The notes under the pieces are model-generated. The model did not search any database and was not told where the DNA came from. It saw only the letters and a program-made list of their open reading frames with translations. A stretch of DNA of 14,853 nt. It comes from an uncultured Ligilactobacillus sp. GTDB lineage: Bacteria > Bacillota > Bacilli > Lactobacillales > Lactobacillaceae. The position numbers and the translations under genes are program-made. This document shows, one piece after another, positions 1 to 7,062 of the stretch. Location: NCBI GenBank assembly GCA_934215475.1, contig CAKPZY010000043.1:1-14853 (forward strand), written 5' to 3'. Every line of letters starts with the position of its first letter. The first letter of the stretch is position 1.

Positions 1-43
1 AAATTGGCTGCAGAAATCAAATATCGATTTCTGCAGCCAATTT
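1..43 (-). terminator. Hairpin terminator downstream of the Apf-like gene
   Basis: A perfect 18-bp inverted repeat (arms 1-18 and 26-43, 7-nt loop) lies 55 bases past the stop codon of the LysM surface protein. Its length and position fit an intrinsic terminator for that gene. The U-tract expected on the minus strand would fall outside the window and cannot be seen. The plus-strand exit (TTTTCTATCT) is only weakly T-rich, so activity in both directions is possible but unproven. Confidence 0.65.
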
Positions 44-98
44 TCTATCTAAACACTAGTTTTGTCCCAGCCCCTATAAATTATTATCTATTTAGTTA

Positions 99-740
99 TT
101 AGTATGAATGATGTGCATTCCAGTACTGTTGAGCTCCTTGCCAAGAACCATAACGGCTTTGAACATAAGCATTGGCTACTTTATCCTGATTAGCCTTTGA
201 GTAATCTCCGCCTAATTTATCAGCTGAAAGTTGATAAGCACCAATGAACTGACCATTTCTTGCGCTGTAGCTGCCACCTGATTCCTTACCCATGATAAAG
301 TTACGTGCGGATGCTTCTGAACCAGACAATGAAGAACCAGAGTTATTGCTGTGCTGTTGTACCGGAGCTGCCTTTGCAGGTGCTGGAGCAGCTGCACGCT
401 GTACCGGAGCCTGTGCCTTAGCCGGGGCTGGAGCTTGTACCGGAGCCTGTGCTTTAACTGGAGCTTGTGCCTTGGCCGGTGCTGCTTGCTTTGGTTGAGC
501 GATAACTTTTACGTTGCCATCGCCATCAATTTCAAGCTTCTGGCCAGGAAGGATAAAGTTCACATCAGCAAGTTTATTGGCCTTTTCGATTGCTGCAATG
601 GTAGTATTATGTGCAGCTGCGATCTCCGAAACAGTGTCACCGGATTTTACGGTAACTGTGTCGGCGTTAGCAGCGATGGATCCTGCTGTAAGTAAACCTG
701 CGGCAGCTGTAACTGAAAGTAAAGTCTTTTTAATATTCAT
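99..740 (-). CDS. Secreted LysM surface protein, aggregation-promoting factor (Apf)-like
   Basis: A 213-residue exported cell-wall protein. Residues 1-26 form a signal peptide (KK, hydrophobic core, ANA|D cleavage site). Residues 28-71 form one LysM domain (VKSGDTVSEIAAAHN ... LPGQKLEI) that should bind peptidoglycan. Residues about 81-130 are an Ala/Pro/Gln/Lys linker with repeated KAQAPV units. Residues about 144-213 are a compact C-terminal domain (KESGGSYSARNGQF, GAYQLS, RYGSWQGAQQYW, ending HHSY) that closely resembles the conserved end of Lactobacillus Apf proteins, which affect cell shape and aggregation. The KES glutamate (E153) sits where lysozyme/transglycosylase-like folds carry the catalytic acid, so a hydrolase role is possible but inferred. 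The start is set by AGGAGTGG upstream of ATG and by the intact signal peptide. It is a single-gene unit with its own promoter and terminator. Confidence 0.88.
   Translation of the reverse strand: MNIKKTLLSVTAAAGLLTAGSIAANADTVTVKSGDTVSEIAAAHNTTIAAIEKANKLADVNFILPGQKLEIDGDGNVKVIAQPKQAAPAKAQAPVKAQAPVQAPAPAKAQAPVQRAAAPAPAKAAPVQQHSNNSGSSLSGSEASARNFIMGKESGGSYSARNGQFIGAYQLSADKLGGDYSKANQDKVANAYVQSRYGSWQGAQQYWNAHHSY
356..490 (-). repeat. Imperfect tandem repeats coding the Ala-Pro linker
   Basis: The DNA repeats units of about 18 bases that encode KAQAPV at residues 90-95, 96-101 and 108-113, plus variants PAPAKA and APVQ. Such linkers usually span the cell wall between a LysM anchor and an outer domain. 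They vary in length between strains by slippage or recombination; that variation is inferred here. Confidence 0.7.
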
Positions 741-822
741 ATCTGTTGTCCACTCCTATAAATTACTTTTTTATTCGGCGACAAGTACTCCTTGCTTGTC
801 TTTTCATCAATCAACGCCACTT

Positions 823-855
823 AGTATAGCGAACCAATGTAACAATAAAATAGCA
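823..855 (-). promoter_or_regulatory. Promoter of the Apf-like gene with a WalR-like site
   Basis: On the minus strand TATACT (823-828) is a good -10 box about 83 bases upstream of the start codon. The -35 position (around 846-851) has no recognisable hexamer. Overlapping it, 839-855 reads TGCTAT-TTTAT-TGTTAC on the minus strand, one mismatch from the WalR direct-repeat consensus TGTWAH-N5-TGTWAH. WalR activates many cell-wall hydrolase genes in Firmicutes, so activator dependence would fit the poor -35. This is inference from a short match. The 5' UTR also contains a small hairpin (780-785 with 795-800). Confidence 0.45.
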
Positions 856-1035
856 AAACATTTACTAAATCAGCGATTTTTGAAAAATTCCGCTATTTTT
901 GCAACAATCAGTAATATTTAGAAATGGAATAGTCCAATTATGAAACAGCAATTCAAGCTGCAGCAAGCCTTACAGTCATTATTTCTTTTATAACAAAAAA
1001 TCGATTTATCGGGTGCAATTATTACAAATTTTGTT

Positions 1036-1064
1036 AAAAAAAAAGAAAATTTTTTAAAATTTTC
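1036..1064 (-). terminator. AT-only terminator-like hairpin after the ECF operon
   Basis: A 9-bp perfect inverted repeat (1045-1053 with 1056-1064) is followed on the minus strand by nine T (1036-1044), about 100 bases past the ecfT stop. Its architecture is that of an intrinsic terminator, but the stem is almost pure A-T, so its strength is doubtful. No other terminator is seen between ecfT and the apf promoter. The rest of 865-1162 is AT-rich, with no gene I can support. Confidence 0.45.
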
Positions 1065-1162
1065 CAAAATAAAAGCTTTATTTAACCACTTTGAGCAAAA
1101 ATGAGACAGATGCAACCTATAAAAATTAACAAGTAGCGAGGCATTTAAATACAAATAGAGGA

Positions 1163-2002
1163 TCATTTAAATGGATTATAATAACGACCATGATCGACTT
1201 GAAAAAGCAGGATACCCGCAATCACCAAAACAACCGTGATACCGATCAAAACCAAATCAAGGTTCGATAACTTATGAGACATATACCAAGTCCGCTTCTT
1301 ATGAGTTCCAAAGCGGCGTAAACGCATAGCACGCGTAGTCACTTCGATGCGGTCAAGCGAGGAAAAAACTAAGGGCAGCAAGATTTGAGAACTGCCCTTG
1401 ACCCGGTTCCACAGGTCAGCCTTTTTGGAGATCTCTAACCCACGGGCTTGCTGAGCTAAGCTGATTTGTTTGAATTCACGCATAAAACCTGGAATATAAC
1501 GTAATGACAATTCGACTGCGTAACAAATTTTGTAATGGATCTTGATCCGGTCCATGCCAGCTGCTAATTCTGATGGATCTGTAGTGAACAAAAAAGCCAA
1601 GATCAATGGGACGATAAACACATATTTGAGCGTCATATTTAATAAATAGAAAAGTTCCTCTGTTGTAAAAGTAAAGAAACCAGATCCAAATAAAACATGA
1701 GTTGTTCCATAGATCTGAGTCCCATATTGCGGGCTAAAGACATAAACTAACACTAAATTTAAGACGGTAAATCCTAAGATAGCGTAAACCAGTCCCCTAG
1801 CCTGATGCCATTTCAGATGAGTTGAATAGTAAAAAATAAAGGCAAAAACCGTTAAGCACAGTAAATAGCGCGTATCGTAGCTGACCATACCAATTGCCGA
1901 AAGGCTAAGTACGATCACGATCTTTGTTGTGCCTGAAAGATGAGCGACCCAAGATTCGCTGTTGCTGTCCTTTCTTTTGCCTTCTTCATTAGTACGCATC
2001 AT
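1163..2002 (-). CDS. ecfT: ECF transporter transmembrane component EcfT
   Basis: About 279 residues. EcfT is the membrane scaffold of an energy-coupling factor transporter; it joins the S component to the ATPases. Several hydrophobic segments are visible (KIVIVLSLSAIGMV, LLCLTVFAFIFYY, GLVYAILGFTVLNLVLVYVF, YVFIVPLILAFLF, and a final LVLIGITVVLVIAGILLF). The coupling-helix signature QQARGLE (residues about 184-190) is typical of EcfT. The second ARG-type motif is degenerate (RAMRLRRFG, about 224-232). The ATG at 2002 is chosen because GAGAGGAG lies 5 bases upstream; an in-frame start at 2050 lacks a site and would lie deep in the ATPase gene. The gene overlaps the ATPase stop by 14 bases, which implies translational coupling. 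Confidence 0.88.
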   Translation of the reverse strand: MMRTNEEGKRKDSNSESWVAHLSGTTKIVIVLSLSAIGMVSYDTRYLLCLTVFAFIFYYSTHLKWHQARGLVYAILGFTVLNLVLVYVFSPQYGTQIYGTTHVLFGSGFFTFTTEELFYLLNMTLKYVFIVPLILAFLFTTDPSELAAGMDRIKIHYKICYAVELSLRYIPGFMREFKQISLAQQARGLEISKKADLWNRVKGSSQILLPLVFSSLDRIEVTTRAMRLRRFGTHKKRTWYMSHKLSNLDLVLIGITVVLVIAGILLFQVDHGRYYNPFK

Positions 2003-3707
2003 GCTTACTCCTCTCATAGGCAGTAAACTTCTCCGCAAAGACAACGGCATCCTTGATCCCCGCCTTGTCTGCTAAGTCCTGTAAACTTAGTCGTGATAAG
2101 TGTGCCCGTTTAATAAGACCTGGATCGGTCAAAACCACGGCCGGTTTGGCATTTGCTAATAATACACCCTGATCCAATACTAAGGTACGGTCGGCATAAC
2201 TCATCATTAAATTCATATCATGAGTCACCATGAGTACAGTTACAGATAATTTCTGATTTAAATCACGCAAAAAATCCATCATTTTGGAGTAATGAGCGAG
2301 ATCTTGGCCTGCAGTGGGTTCATCTAGGATCAGAAGTTGCGGATCAAGTACAAGTACAGAAGCAATCGTGACCCGCTTCTTTTGACCGAAGCTTAACGCT
2401 GAGATCGGCCAGTTCCTATATGGATATAAACCTGTAACTCGCAAAATCTTTCCCACGCGCTGCTTTTGCTCGTCTGCCGAGATCCCACGTAACGCTAATC
2501 CTAAGGCGACTTCATCAAAAACTAAAGTCTTGGAGATCATCTGGTTAGGATCCTGTAAAACATAACCGATCTTTTCTGCCCTTTCCTTGACAGAAAGATC
2601 ATTGAGCAAACGTCCACGCATGCGGATCTCTCCTGCCTGCGGCTGTAAAAAACCAGTGAGCAAGTTGATCAGTGTAGTTTTACCCGTTCCATTTTGTCCC
2701 ACCAAAGCTGTCATTTCACCCGCATTCACAGTGAAATCAAATTCTTTGAAAATCGGTGCTTTGTTTGGATAGCCAAAAGTTAGTCCCTTGGCCTTCAATA
2801 AGGGCTCAACGGACCTTTTCGTCTCAGGGAGCGCCAAGGCCTCTTGCCAGTTGGACAATTGTAGCTGTTCACTATAACTCAGACTTAAGCTTGGCAATTG
2901 CGCCAATCCAGTCAGCAAGGAAACGTCGATCCCTGCATCCTTTAAAGCTGTAACATATAAGGGTTCCCGCAACCCGTTTTCCAGCAAAACATCGCTTTTA
3001 AGTACCATCTCCGGCGAATCGTTGGCCGCGATCTCACCGTCTTTTAAGACGACCATCCTATCAAAAGGAACTTGCAAAGCCTCTTCTATCCGGTGGTCGA
3101 TCACGATCACCGTTAAGCCGCGTTCAGTGACCAAACGATCAAGCAGCTCCATCGAGGCTTTACCCGCAGCTGGGTCTAGGTTCGCTAAGGGTTCATCCAG
3201 CAATAAAAGCGGTTCGTTATCGATCAAAACACCGGCTAAAGCTACCCGCTGTTTTTGACCGCCTGACAGTTCCTGGGGTTTTTGGCGTAATAGTTCAGGC
3301 ATATGTAAGATCTGTGCCCACTGTGCAACAAGTTGGTGTAATTCAGAAACTGGACGAACATCATTTTCTAACGCAAAGGCAATATCTTCAGCAACTGTCA
3401 GTGCGACAAATTGTGCGTCCGGATCTTGCAAGACAGTTCCAACTTCAAAAGAAAGTTCTGTCACGTCTAACTCTTGTAATTTTTTACCGTTGATCAAGAT
3501 CCTGCCTGAAAGATCCCCAGGAAATTCTTCAGGGATCACACCATTTAACAAGTTCCCTAGAGTTGACTTGCCAGAACCAGAAGGCCCAGTTATCAGGACC
3601 TTTTCACCAGCGCTGATCTTTAAATTAATATTTTTTAGTGTTGCAGCACTCTGATTGCGATAACGAAAAGAGACATTTGTTAATGAAATGATAGGTGCAG
3701 CTGACAT
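1989..3707 (-). CDS. Fused double-ABC ATPase of an ECF transporter
   Basis: A 572-residue protein with two ABC ATPase domains in one chain, the YkoD-like form that powers a dedicated ECF importer. Domain 1: Walker A GPSGSGKST (41-49), Q-loop LQDPDAQ (Q94), signature LSGGQ (147-151), Walker B LLLLDE (167-172), H-loop H205. Domain 2: Walker A GQNGTGKTT (337-345), Q-loop LQDPNQ (Q385), signature LSFGQ (438-442), Walker B LLILDE (458-463), H-loop H496. All catalytic motifs are intact in both halves. The two domains are linked by about 60 residues, and a C-terminal tail follows. GAAGGAAT precedes the ATG, which lies 3 bases after the S-component stop codon. The gene order S, AA', T is that of a group I (dedicated) ECF module. 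Confidence 0.93.
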   Translation of the reverse strand: MSAAPIISLTNVSFRYRNQSAATLKNINLKISAGEKVLITGPSGSGKSTLGNLLNGVIPEEFPGDLSGRILINGKKLQELDVTELSFEVGTVLQDPDAQFVALTVAEDIAFALENDVRPVSELHQLVAQWAQILHMPELLRQKPQELSGGQKQRVALAGVLIDNEPLLLLDEPLANLDPAAGKASMELLDRLVTERGLTVIVIDHRIEEALQVPFDRMVVLKDGEIAANDSPEMVLKSDVLLENGLREPLYVTALKDAGIDVSLLTGLAQLPSLSLSYSEQLQLSNWQEALALPETKRSVEPLLKAKGLTFGYPNKAPIFKEFDFTVNAGEMTALVGQNGTGKTTLINLLTGFLQPQAGEIRMRGRLLNDLSVKERAEKIGYVLQDPNQMISKTLVFDEVALGLALRGISADEQKQRVGKILRVTGLYPYRNWPISALSFGQKKRVTIASVLVLDPQLLILDEPTAGQDLAHYSKMMDFLRDLNQKLSVTVLMVTHDMNLMMSYADRTLVLDQGVLLANAKPAVVLTDPGLIKRAHLSRLSLQDLADKAGIKDAVVFAEKFTAYERSKHDAY

Positions 3708-3710
3708 ATA

Positions 3711-4274
3711 CTATTCCTTCGTTAATTTCTTATTTTGTGTCTGAGTTTTACCGTAGGCAACGAGCAACAGCGTGGCAATGATACCAATAGCAATAGAATT
3801 GGTGATCATAGCGGTGACACCTTGCAAGAAAACTTTTCCAGCGGGTTGAGAATAGATCAAAATATCTCCCAATGGCGCAATCACACCCCAGCAGACAATG
3901 TTCGCGACAACTTGTAAAACATTGAATTTAACCAATTTTGCCGTCGTCAGTGGTTCTTCACGGATCTTCAGAAAATTACGTGAAAAACCGATCGCGATCC
4001 CAAAAAATGCATCAGCAATGATCCAAGACCACCAGGGATCTCCCCAGGACAAGTCATTAAAGAGATGAGCAAAAAATGCTGTCAGACCGCCAACTGCCGG
4101 CCCAAACAAAGCCCCTAAAAATGCTAGAAATGCTTCCCCGAGATCGATCGTCGTATTGGGTACACCCGTCGGGATCGGTACAAACCGTTTCAGTACAAAA
4201 ACTATCGCGATTCCGATCCCTGTAGCTACAACAGCTTGAACAGACAGTCCGTTAGATTTCTTTTTTTCTGGCAT
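3711..4274 (-). CDS. ECF transporter substrate-binding S component, UPF0397 family
   Basis: A 187-residue integral membrane protein with about five to six hydrophobic segments. The pattern VVATGIGIAIVFVLKRFVPIPTGVPNT near the N-terminus and the WGDPWWSWII motif (about 77-86) match the UPF0397 / ECF S-component family found with double-ABC and EcfT proteins in Lactobacillales. It should bind the substrate; which vitamin or precursor is not determined by the sequence. The ATG at 4274 is preferred because AAGGA sits 7 bases upstream and MPEKKKSNGLSV fits the family N-terminus. An in-frame ATG at 4310 adds 12 atypical residues and lacks a good site. It is the first gene of the operon, 3 bases before the ATPase gene. 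Confidence 0.87.
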   Translation of the reverse strand: MPEKKKSNGLSVQAVVATGIGIAIVFVLKRFVPIPTGVPNTTIDLGEAFLAFLGALFGPAVGGLTAFFAHLFNDLSWGDPWWSWIIADAFFGIAIGFSRNFLKIREEPLTTAKLVKFNVLQVVANIVCWGVIAPLGDILIYSQPAGKVFLQGVTAMITNSIAIGIIATLLLVAYGKTQTQNKKLTKE

Positions 4275-4739
4275 GAACAATTCCTTCTTTCTTAAACATA
4301 AAATAACCATGACAACCTAGAGTTGATATAAAGCGGAAAGGCTAAAATGTGATTTTGGATTTTCGACGATCTCATGATCCCACTTTGATCCGTCTGAAAC
4401 TAACATTTATAGAAGAAAGATCAAGGACAGGAGTCTGCACACCCCCCCCTTAAATATTAAAAATAGTGCAAAAAAAGAAAAAGGCCAACCTGCCTCACGA
4501 CAAATTGGAAAATTGTTTGTGATTGTCCGTGACACATGGCATCATCCCGATCAATGCCCGTAATTTCTCACTCCAGCACTATATAGGTAATAGGTGTGGA
4601 TCTTTGCGTAAAGAAAAAAGCAGAAGCAACGAATAGACCTTATCAAAGCGTCAGCTAACTGACTTTAGTCCCACCCTTGGAACCCACGCCCTTCTCTTCT
4701 AATAAATCATTATTTTATACTAAATTAAATCTAAGTCAA
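4275..4739 (-). promoter_or_regulatory. Promoter and long structured leader of the ECF operon
   Basis: A promoter lies just downstream of the HAD gene on the minus strand: TTGACT (4734-4739), 16-bp spacer, TAAAAT (4712-4717). The transcript would carry a leader of about 430 nt before the S-component ATG. Visible foldings are a 5' domain closed by 4686-4692 with 4645-4651, enclosing GTTCC/GGGAC (4679-4683 with 4668-4672) and GTCAG/CTGAC (4659-4663 with 4650-4654); hairpin A (4553-4558 with 4538-4543); hairpin B (4523-4532 with 4495-4503, one bulge); and a short GC hairpin C (4492-4495 with 4482-4485) running into a T-rich tract. I tried to fit T-box, TPP, S-box, SMK, FMN, preQ1, THF and cobalamin consensus sequences and none fits. 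A riboswitch or attenuator is likely, but its class is unknown. Confidence 0.5.
4468..4495 (-). terminator. Possible attenuator terminator inside the ECF leader
   Basis: On the minus strand AGGC-AGGTTG-GCCT (4482-4495) is followed by TTTTTCTTTTTTT. The stem is only 4-5 bp, weak for a stand-alone terminator, but the T-rich exit is long. One arm can pair instead with an upstream segment (4538-4541), which is the geometry of an attenuator. Confidence 0.35.
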
Positions 4740-4794
4740 CCATTGTTAGCGGGTAAAACCAAACTTTAGCAAAGATTTCATCATAAATTGTTTT

Positions 4795-5442
4795 TTATAT
4801 TGCTTTGGTCTTTTGGGACTGATAGTAAGCTCGCATGCGGCCAAAACCTGCAAACACACGATCAGCTTGATGTTGATTTAAATTATAATAAGGATATTTG
4901 ACCGCCCATGTTTCTAAACCTGCACTCTTTGCGGCCTGGATCCCAACTGGACTATCCTCAATGGCCACACATTCGCTTGGCTCTAATCCCAATTTTTGAA
5001 TACTTTTCAGATAAATATCCGGGGCGGGCTTATTGTGTTCGATTTCTGCACCACTGATAACAGAAGTAAAGTATTGGGTAAAATTACACTCCTTGATCAT
5101 GTCCCTGATCCCAGAGATATAACCGGCAGAGGCTAGGGCGATCATTTTGCCATCTTCATGTAAATCTGATAAAAACTCCGGCACATCGTCATTTAAGTAT
5201 TTGGGATAATCGATCAAGTGGCGACTACGATATTTTTCAAACATTGGCTGCAATACTTGCCGCTGCTTTATTGCCGGGACAAGTTTTTTCCACCCGTTAT
5301 CAGTGGAAAAGCCAGCGATGTCAGTCACGCTCGAGACCGCAGGCTTGACTCCTTGAGCAGCCATAAAATCCATTTTCAAACGAAAATAATATCGTTCACT
5401 ATCAACCAATACGCCATCCATATCAAAAATAAAAGCTTTCAT
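4795..5442 (-). CDS. HAD-superfamily phosphatase (beta-phosphoglucomutase-like)
   Basis: A 215-residue cytoplasmic enzyme of HAD subfamily IA. All four motifs are present: FDMDGV (nucleophile D7 and acid/base D9), ALASAG (S105), NKPAPDIY (K138) and VAIEDSPVGIQAAKSAG (E162, D163). Residues about 15-85 form the helical cap domain that sets specificity. Family members dephosphorylate sugar phosphates or isomerise hexose phosphates; the substrate cannot be assigned from sequence. AAGGGG lies 10 bases upstream of the ATG. The gene is divergent from an alcohol dehydrogenase and is followed by the ECF operon promoter. No clear terminator separates it from that operon, so read-through is possible. 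Confidence 0.88.
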   Translation of the reverse strand: MKAFIFDMDGVLVDSERYYFRLKMDFMAAQGVKPAVSSVTDIAGFSTDNGWKKLVPAIKQRQVLQPMFEKYRSRHLIDYPKYLNDDVPEFLSDLHEDGKMIALASAGYISGIRDMIKECNFTQYFTSVISGAEIEHNKPAPDIYLKSIQKLGLEPSECVAIEDSPVGIQAAKSAGLETWAVKYPYYNLNQHQADRVFAGFGRMRAYYQSQKTKAI

Positions 5443-5476
5443 TGAGTTTGACCCCTTAATTTCTTTCTACACATTG

Positions 5477-5505
5477 ATACTACAATACATATAGGGATTA
5501 AACAA
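5477..5505 (-). promoter_or_regulatory. Candidate promoter of the HAD phosphatase gene
   Basis: On the minus strand TTGTTT (5500-5505) and TAGTAT (5477-5482) are separated by 17 bases, about 35 bases upstream of the start codon. Each hexamer has two or fewer mismatches to the sigma-A consensus. Confidence 0.45.
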
Positions 5506-5564
5506 CGCTTAAAAAACACTTTTCAAACAGAAAGTCATGCAGTTCTACATAGTATTTATGACTT

Positions 5565-5577
5565 ACTGTACTACAGT
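5565..5577. promoter_or_regulatory. 13-bp palindrome, possible operator
   Basis: ACTGTA-C-TACAGT is a perfect palindrome around one central base. It lies midway between the divergent promoters of the HAD phosphatase and the alcohol dehydrogenase. A second inverted repeat, AAGTCAT (5532-5538) with ATGACTT (5558-5564), directly abuts it. The size and symmetry suit a dimeric repressor (for example GntR-type); the regulator is unknown. Confidence 0.45.
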
Positions 5578-5638
5578 TTTCAGCTTTGATTTGACCAATT
5601 TGTACAATCTAAAACAACTATTCCAATCTGCAAAGTCC

Positions 5639-5668
5639 TTGAAATCCAAGCCTTAAATTTCATATAAT
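5639..5668 (+). promoter_or_regulatory. Promoter of the alcohol dehydrogenase gene
   Basis: TTGAAA (5639-5644) and a consensus TATAAT (5663-5668) are separated by 18 bases. Transcription would start near 5675, leaving about 55 bases of 5' UTR before the GTG start. Confidence 0.7.
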
Positions 5669-5727
5669 TAGTCTGTATTTTGGCAGCAAAAAGCAGCAAT
5701 TTACTTTATCAAAAGGAGGAAATTTAT

Positions 5728-6912
5728 GTGTTAAATTTTACATTTGAAAACTCCACTGACATCAGATTCGGCCAAGGACATATCGAATCAGAACTTTCTG
5801 ATGCCCTAGGGAAATATGGTCATAATGTCCTGCTGGTTTATGGTGGTCATTCCATTAAAAAAAGCGGTCTTTACGAGCGGGTCTTAGGCCTCCTCAAAAA
5901 GTTTACGTTAACAGAATTACCTGGGATAGAACCTAACCCCAAAGTTGCTTCGATCCGCGAAGGACAAAAATTGGCTAAGGAAAAAAATATCGACGTGATC
6001 CTCGCGGTTGGTGGAGGTTCAGTGATCGATGCGGCTAAAGTGATCGCCTCCGCAGCATATTATGCGGGCGATCCCTGGGATCTCGTGATCAATTCGGATC
6101 AAAGACAAAAAATTGGTCAGCTTCCAGTAGTGGATATTTTGACTCTAGCAGCGACCGGTTCCGAAATGAATGCAGGTTCAGTGATCTCTAACCCACAGAT
6201 ACCTCAAAAAAAGGGGACTGGCGGTCCGAACACTCCAGCGGTTTCATTTCTGGATCCAACTTTGACCTATACTGTGCCCGCCCGTCAAACTGCTGCGGGT
6301 GCCAGTGATATTTTTAGTCACTTGTGTGAACAATACTTTGACAGAGCAGAAAATAACGATGTATCCAAGGACATGATCGAAGGCTTGATGCGCACGGTCA
6401 TCAAATGGGCGCCGATCGCAGTTAAAGAACCAGAAAATTATGCCGCCAGAGCGAACTTGATGTGGGCTGCCACGATGGGTTTGAATGGTATCGTTGGTCT
6501 AGGGACAGTCAATACTTGGACAGTCCATCCTTTGGAACACGAACTCTCGGCCCACTATGACATTACTCATGGTGTAGGTTTGGCGATCTTAACCCCACGC
6601 TGGATGAAGTTTGCATTAAATGAAAAGACTAAACCACTGTTTGCACGGTTCGCTCGGACAGTGTGGGAACTATCCGGTTATGATGATTTGGAATTAGCCC
6701 AAAATTCAATTAGGCGGACGCACGACTGGTTAAAATCTATCAATTCGGAAATGACTCTGCCAGAGGTGGGTATCAAAGACGACAGCGAATTTTCCGCAAT
6801 GGCCAAAGCTGCGGTCAGTGACGGTAAGCTTGACACACAGGCTTTTGTTCCAGTCACCACCAAGGACGCGATACAGATCTATGAGGATTCGCTTAAAGAT
6901 TTTGCAGAATAA
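5728..6912 (+). CDS. YqhD/BDH-type iron-containing (group III) alcohol dehydrogenase
   Basis: A 394-residue NAD(P)H-dependent alcohol dehydrogenase / aldehyde reductase. The N-terminal half is a nucleotide-binding domain with the GGGSVID motif (95-101). The C-terminal helical domain carries the metal ligands D194 and H198 (ASDIFSH), H267 (HPLEHELSAH) and H281 (ITHGVG). These positions match those I recall for E. coli YqhD, which supports the chosen start. That start is GTG at 5728, 8 bases after AAAGGAGG; an ATG at 5680 lies close to the predicted transcription start and adds 16 unrelated residues, and the ATG at 5726 is out of frame with an immediate stop. Relatives reduce butyraldehyde, 3-hydroxypropionaldehyde and similar aldehydes. 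In a fermentative lactic acid bacterium this suggests aldehyde detoxification or redox balance (inferred). It is a single-gene unit with promoter and terminator. Confidence 0.9.
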   Translation: MLNFTFENSTDIRFGQGHIESELSDALGKYGHNVLLVYGGHSIKKSGLYERVLGLLKKFTLTELPGIEPNPKVASIREGQKLAKEKNIDVILAVGGGSVIDAAKVIASAAYYAGDPWDLVINSDQRQKIGQLPVVDILTLAATGSEMNAGSVISNPQIPQKKGTGGPNTPAVSFLDPTLTYTVPARQTAAGASDIFSHLCEQYFDRAENNDVSKDMIEGLMRTVIKWAPIAVKEPENYAARANLMWAATMGLNGIVGLGTVNTWTVHPLEHELSAHYDITHGVGLAILTPRWMKFALNEKTKPLFARFARTVWELSGYDDLELAQNSIRRTHDWLKSINSEMTLPEVGIKDDSEFSAMAKAAVSDGKLDTQAFVPVTTKDAIQIYEDSLKDFAE

Positions 6913-6993
6913 CTTTCAAAGAAAACTAATTTCAAAAAAGTAACCTTAGTGAGCCGGTTTATATTTAAATAAAAATAGTTTAAGTTAGAACTG

Positions 6994-7047
6994 AAGTGCT
7001 CCATAATTGTTAGACGTAAAAATCTAATACTTATGGAGTGCTTTTTT
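6994..7047 (+). terminator. Terminator of the alcohol dehydrogenase gene
   Basis: Arms 6994-7006 and 7031-7043 pair over 13 bp with two G-U wobbles on the plus strand, and six T follow (7042-7047). The loop holds a second 5-bp hairpin (TTAGA/TCTAA). On the minus strand the wobbles become A-C mismatches and no T-tract follows, so the element points to the plus strand. The convergent lipoprotein gene ends only 15 bases beyond it. Confidence 0.85.
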
Positions 7048-7062
7048 GAATGGCTCGTCTGT

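Noticed and set aside
292..695. Plus-strand frames opposite the Apf-like gene rich in Ala, Cys and Gly
   Set aside because: Antisense shadows of the Ala/Pro-coding repeats; no start signals.
918..1166. 82-codon frame on the minus strand
   Set aside because: AT-rich, low-complexity translation, no ribosome binding site, and it spans the terminator-like hairpin after ecfT.
4660..4680. AGGGTGGGAC in the ECF leader resembling the T-box core AGGGTGGNACCGCG
   Set aside because: The match ends after ten bases, it lies too close to the promoter for an upstream stem I, and no terminator follows at the expected distance.
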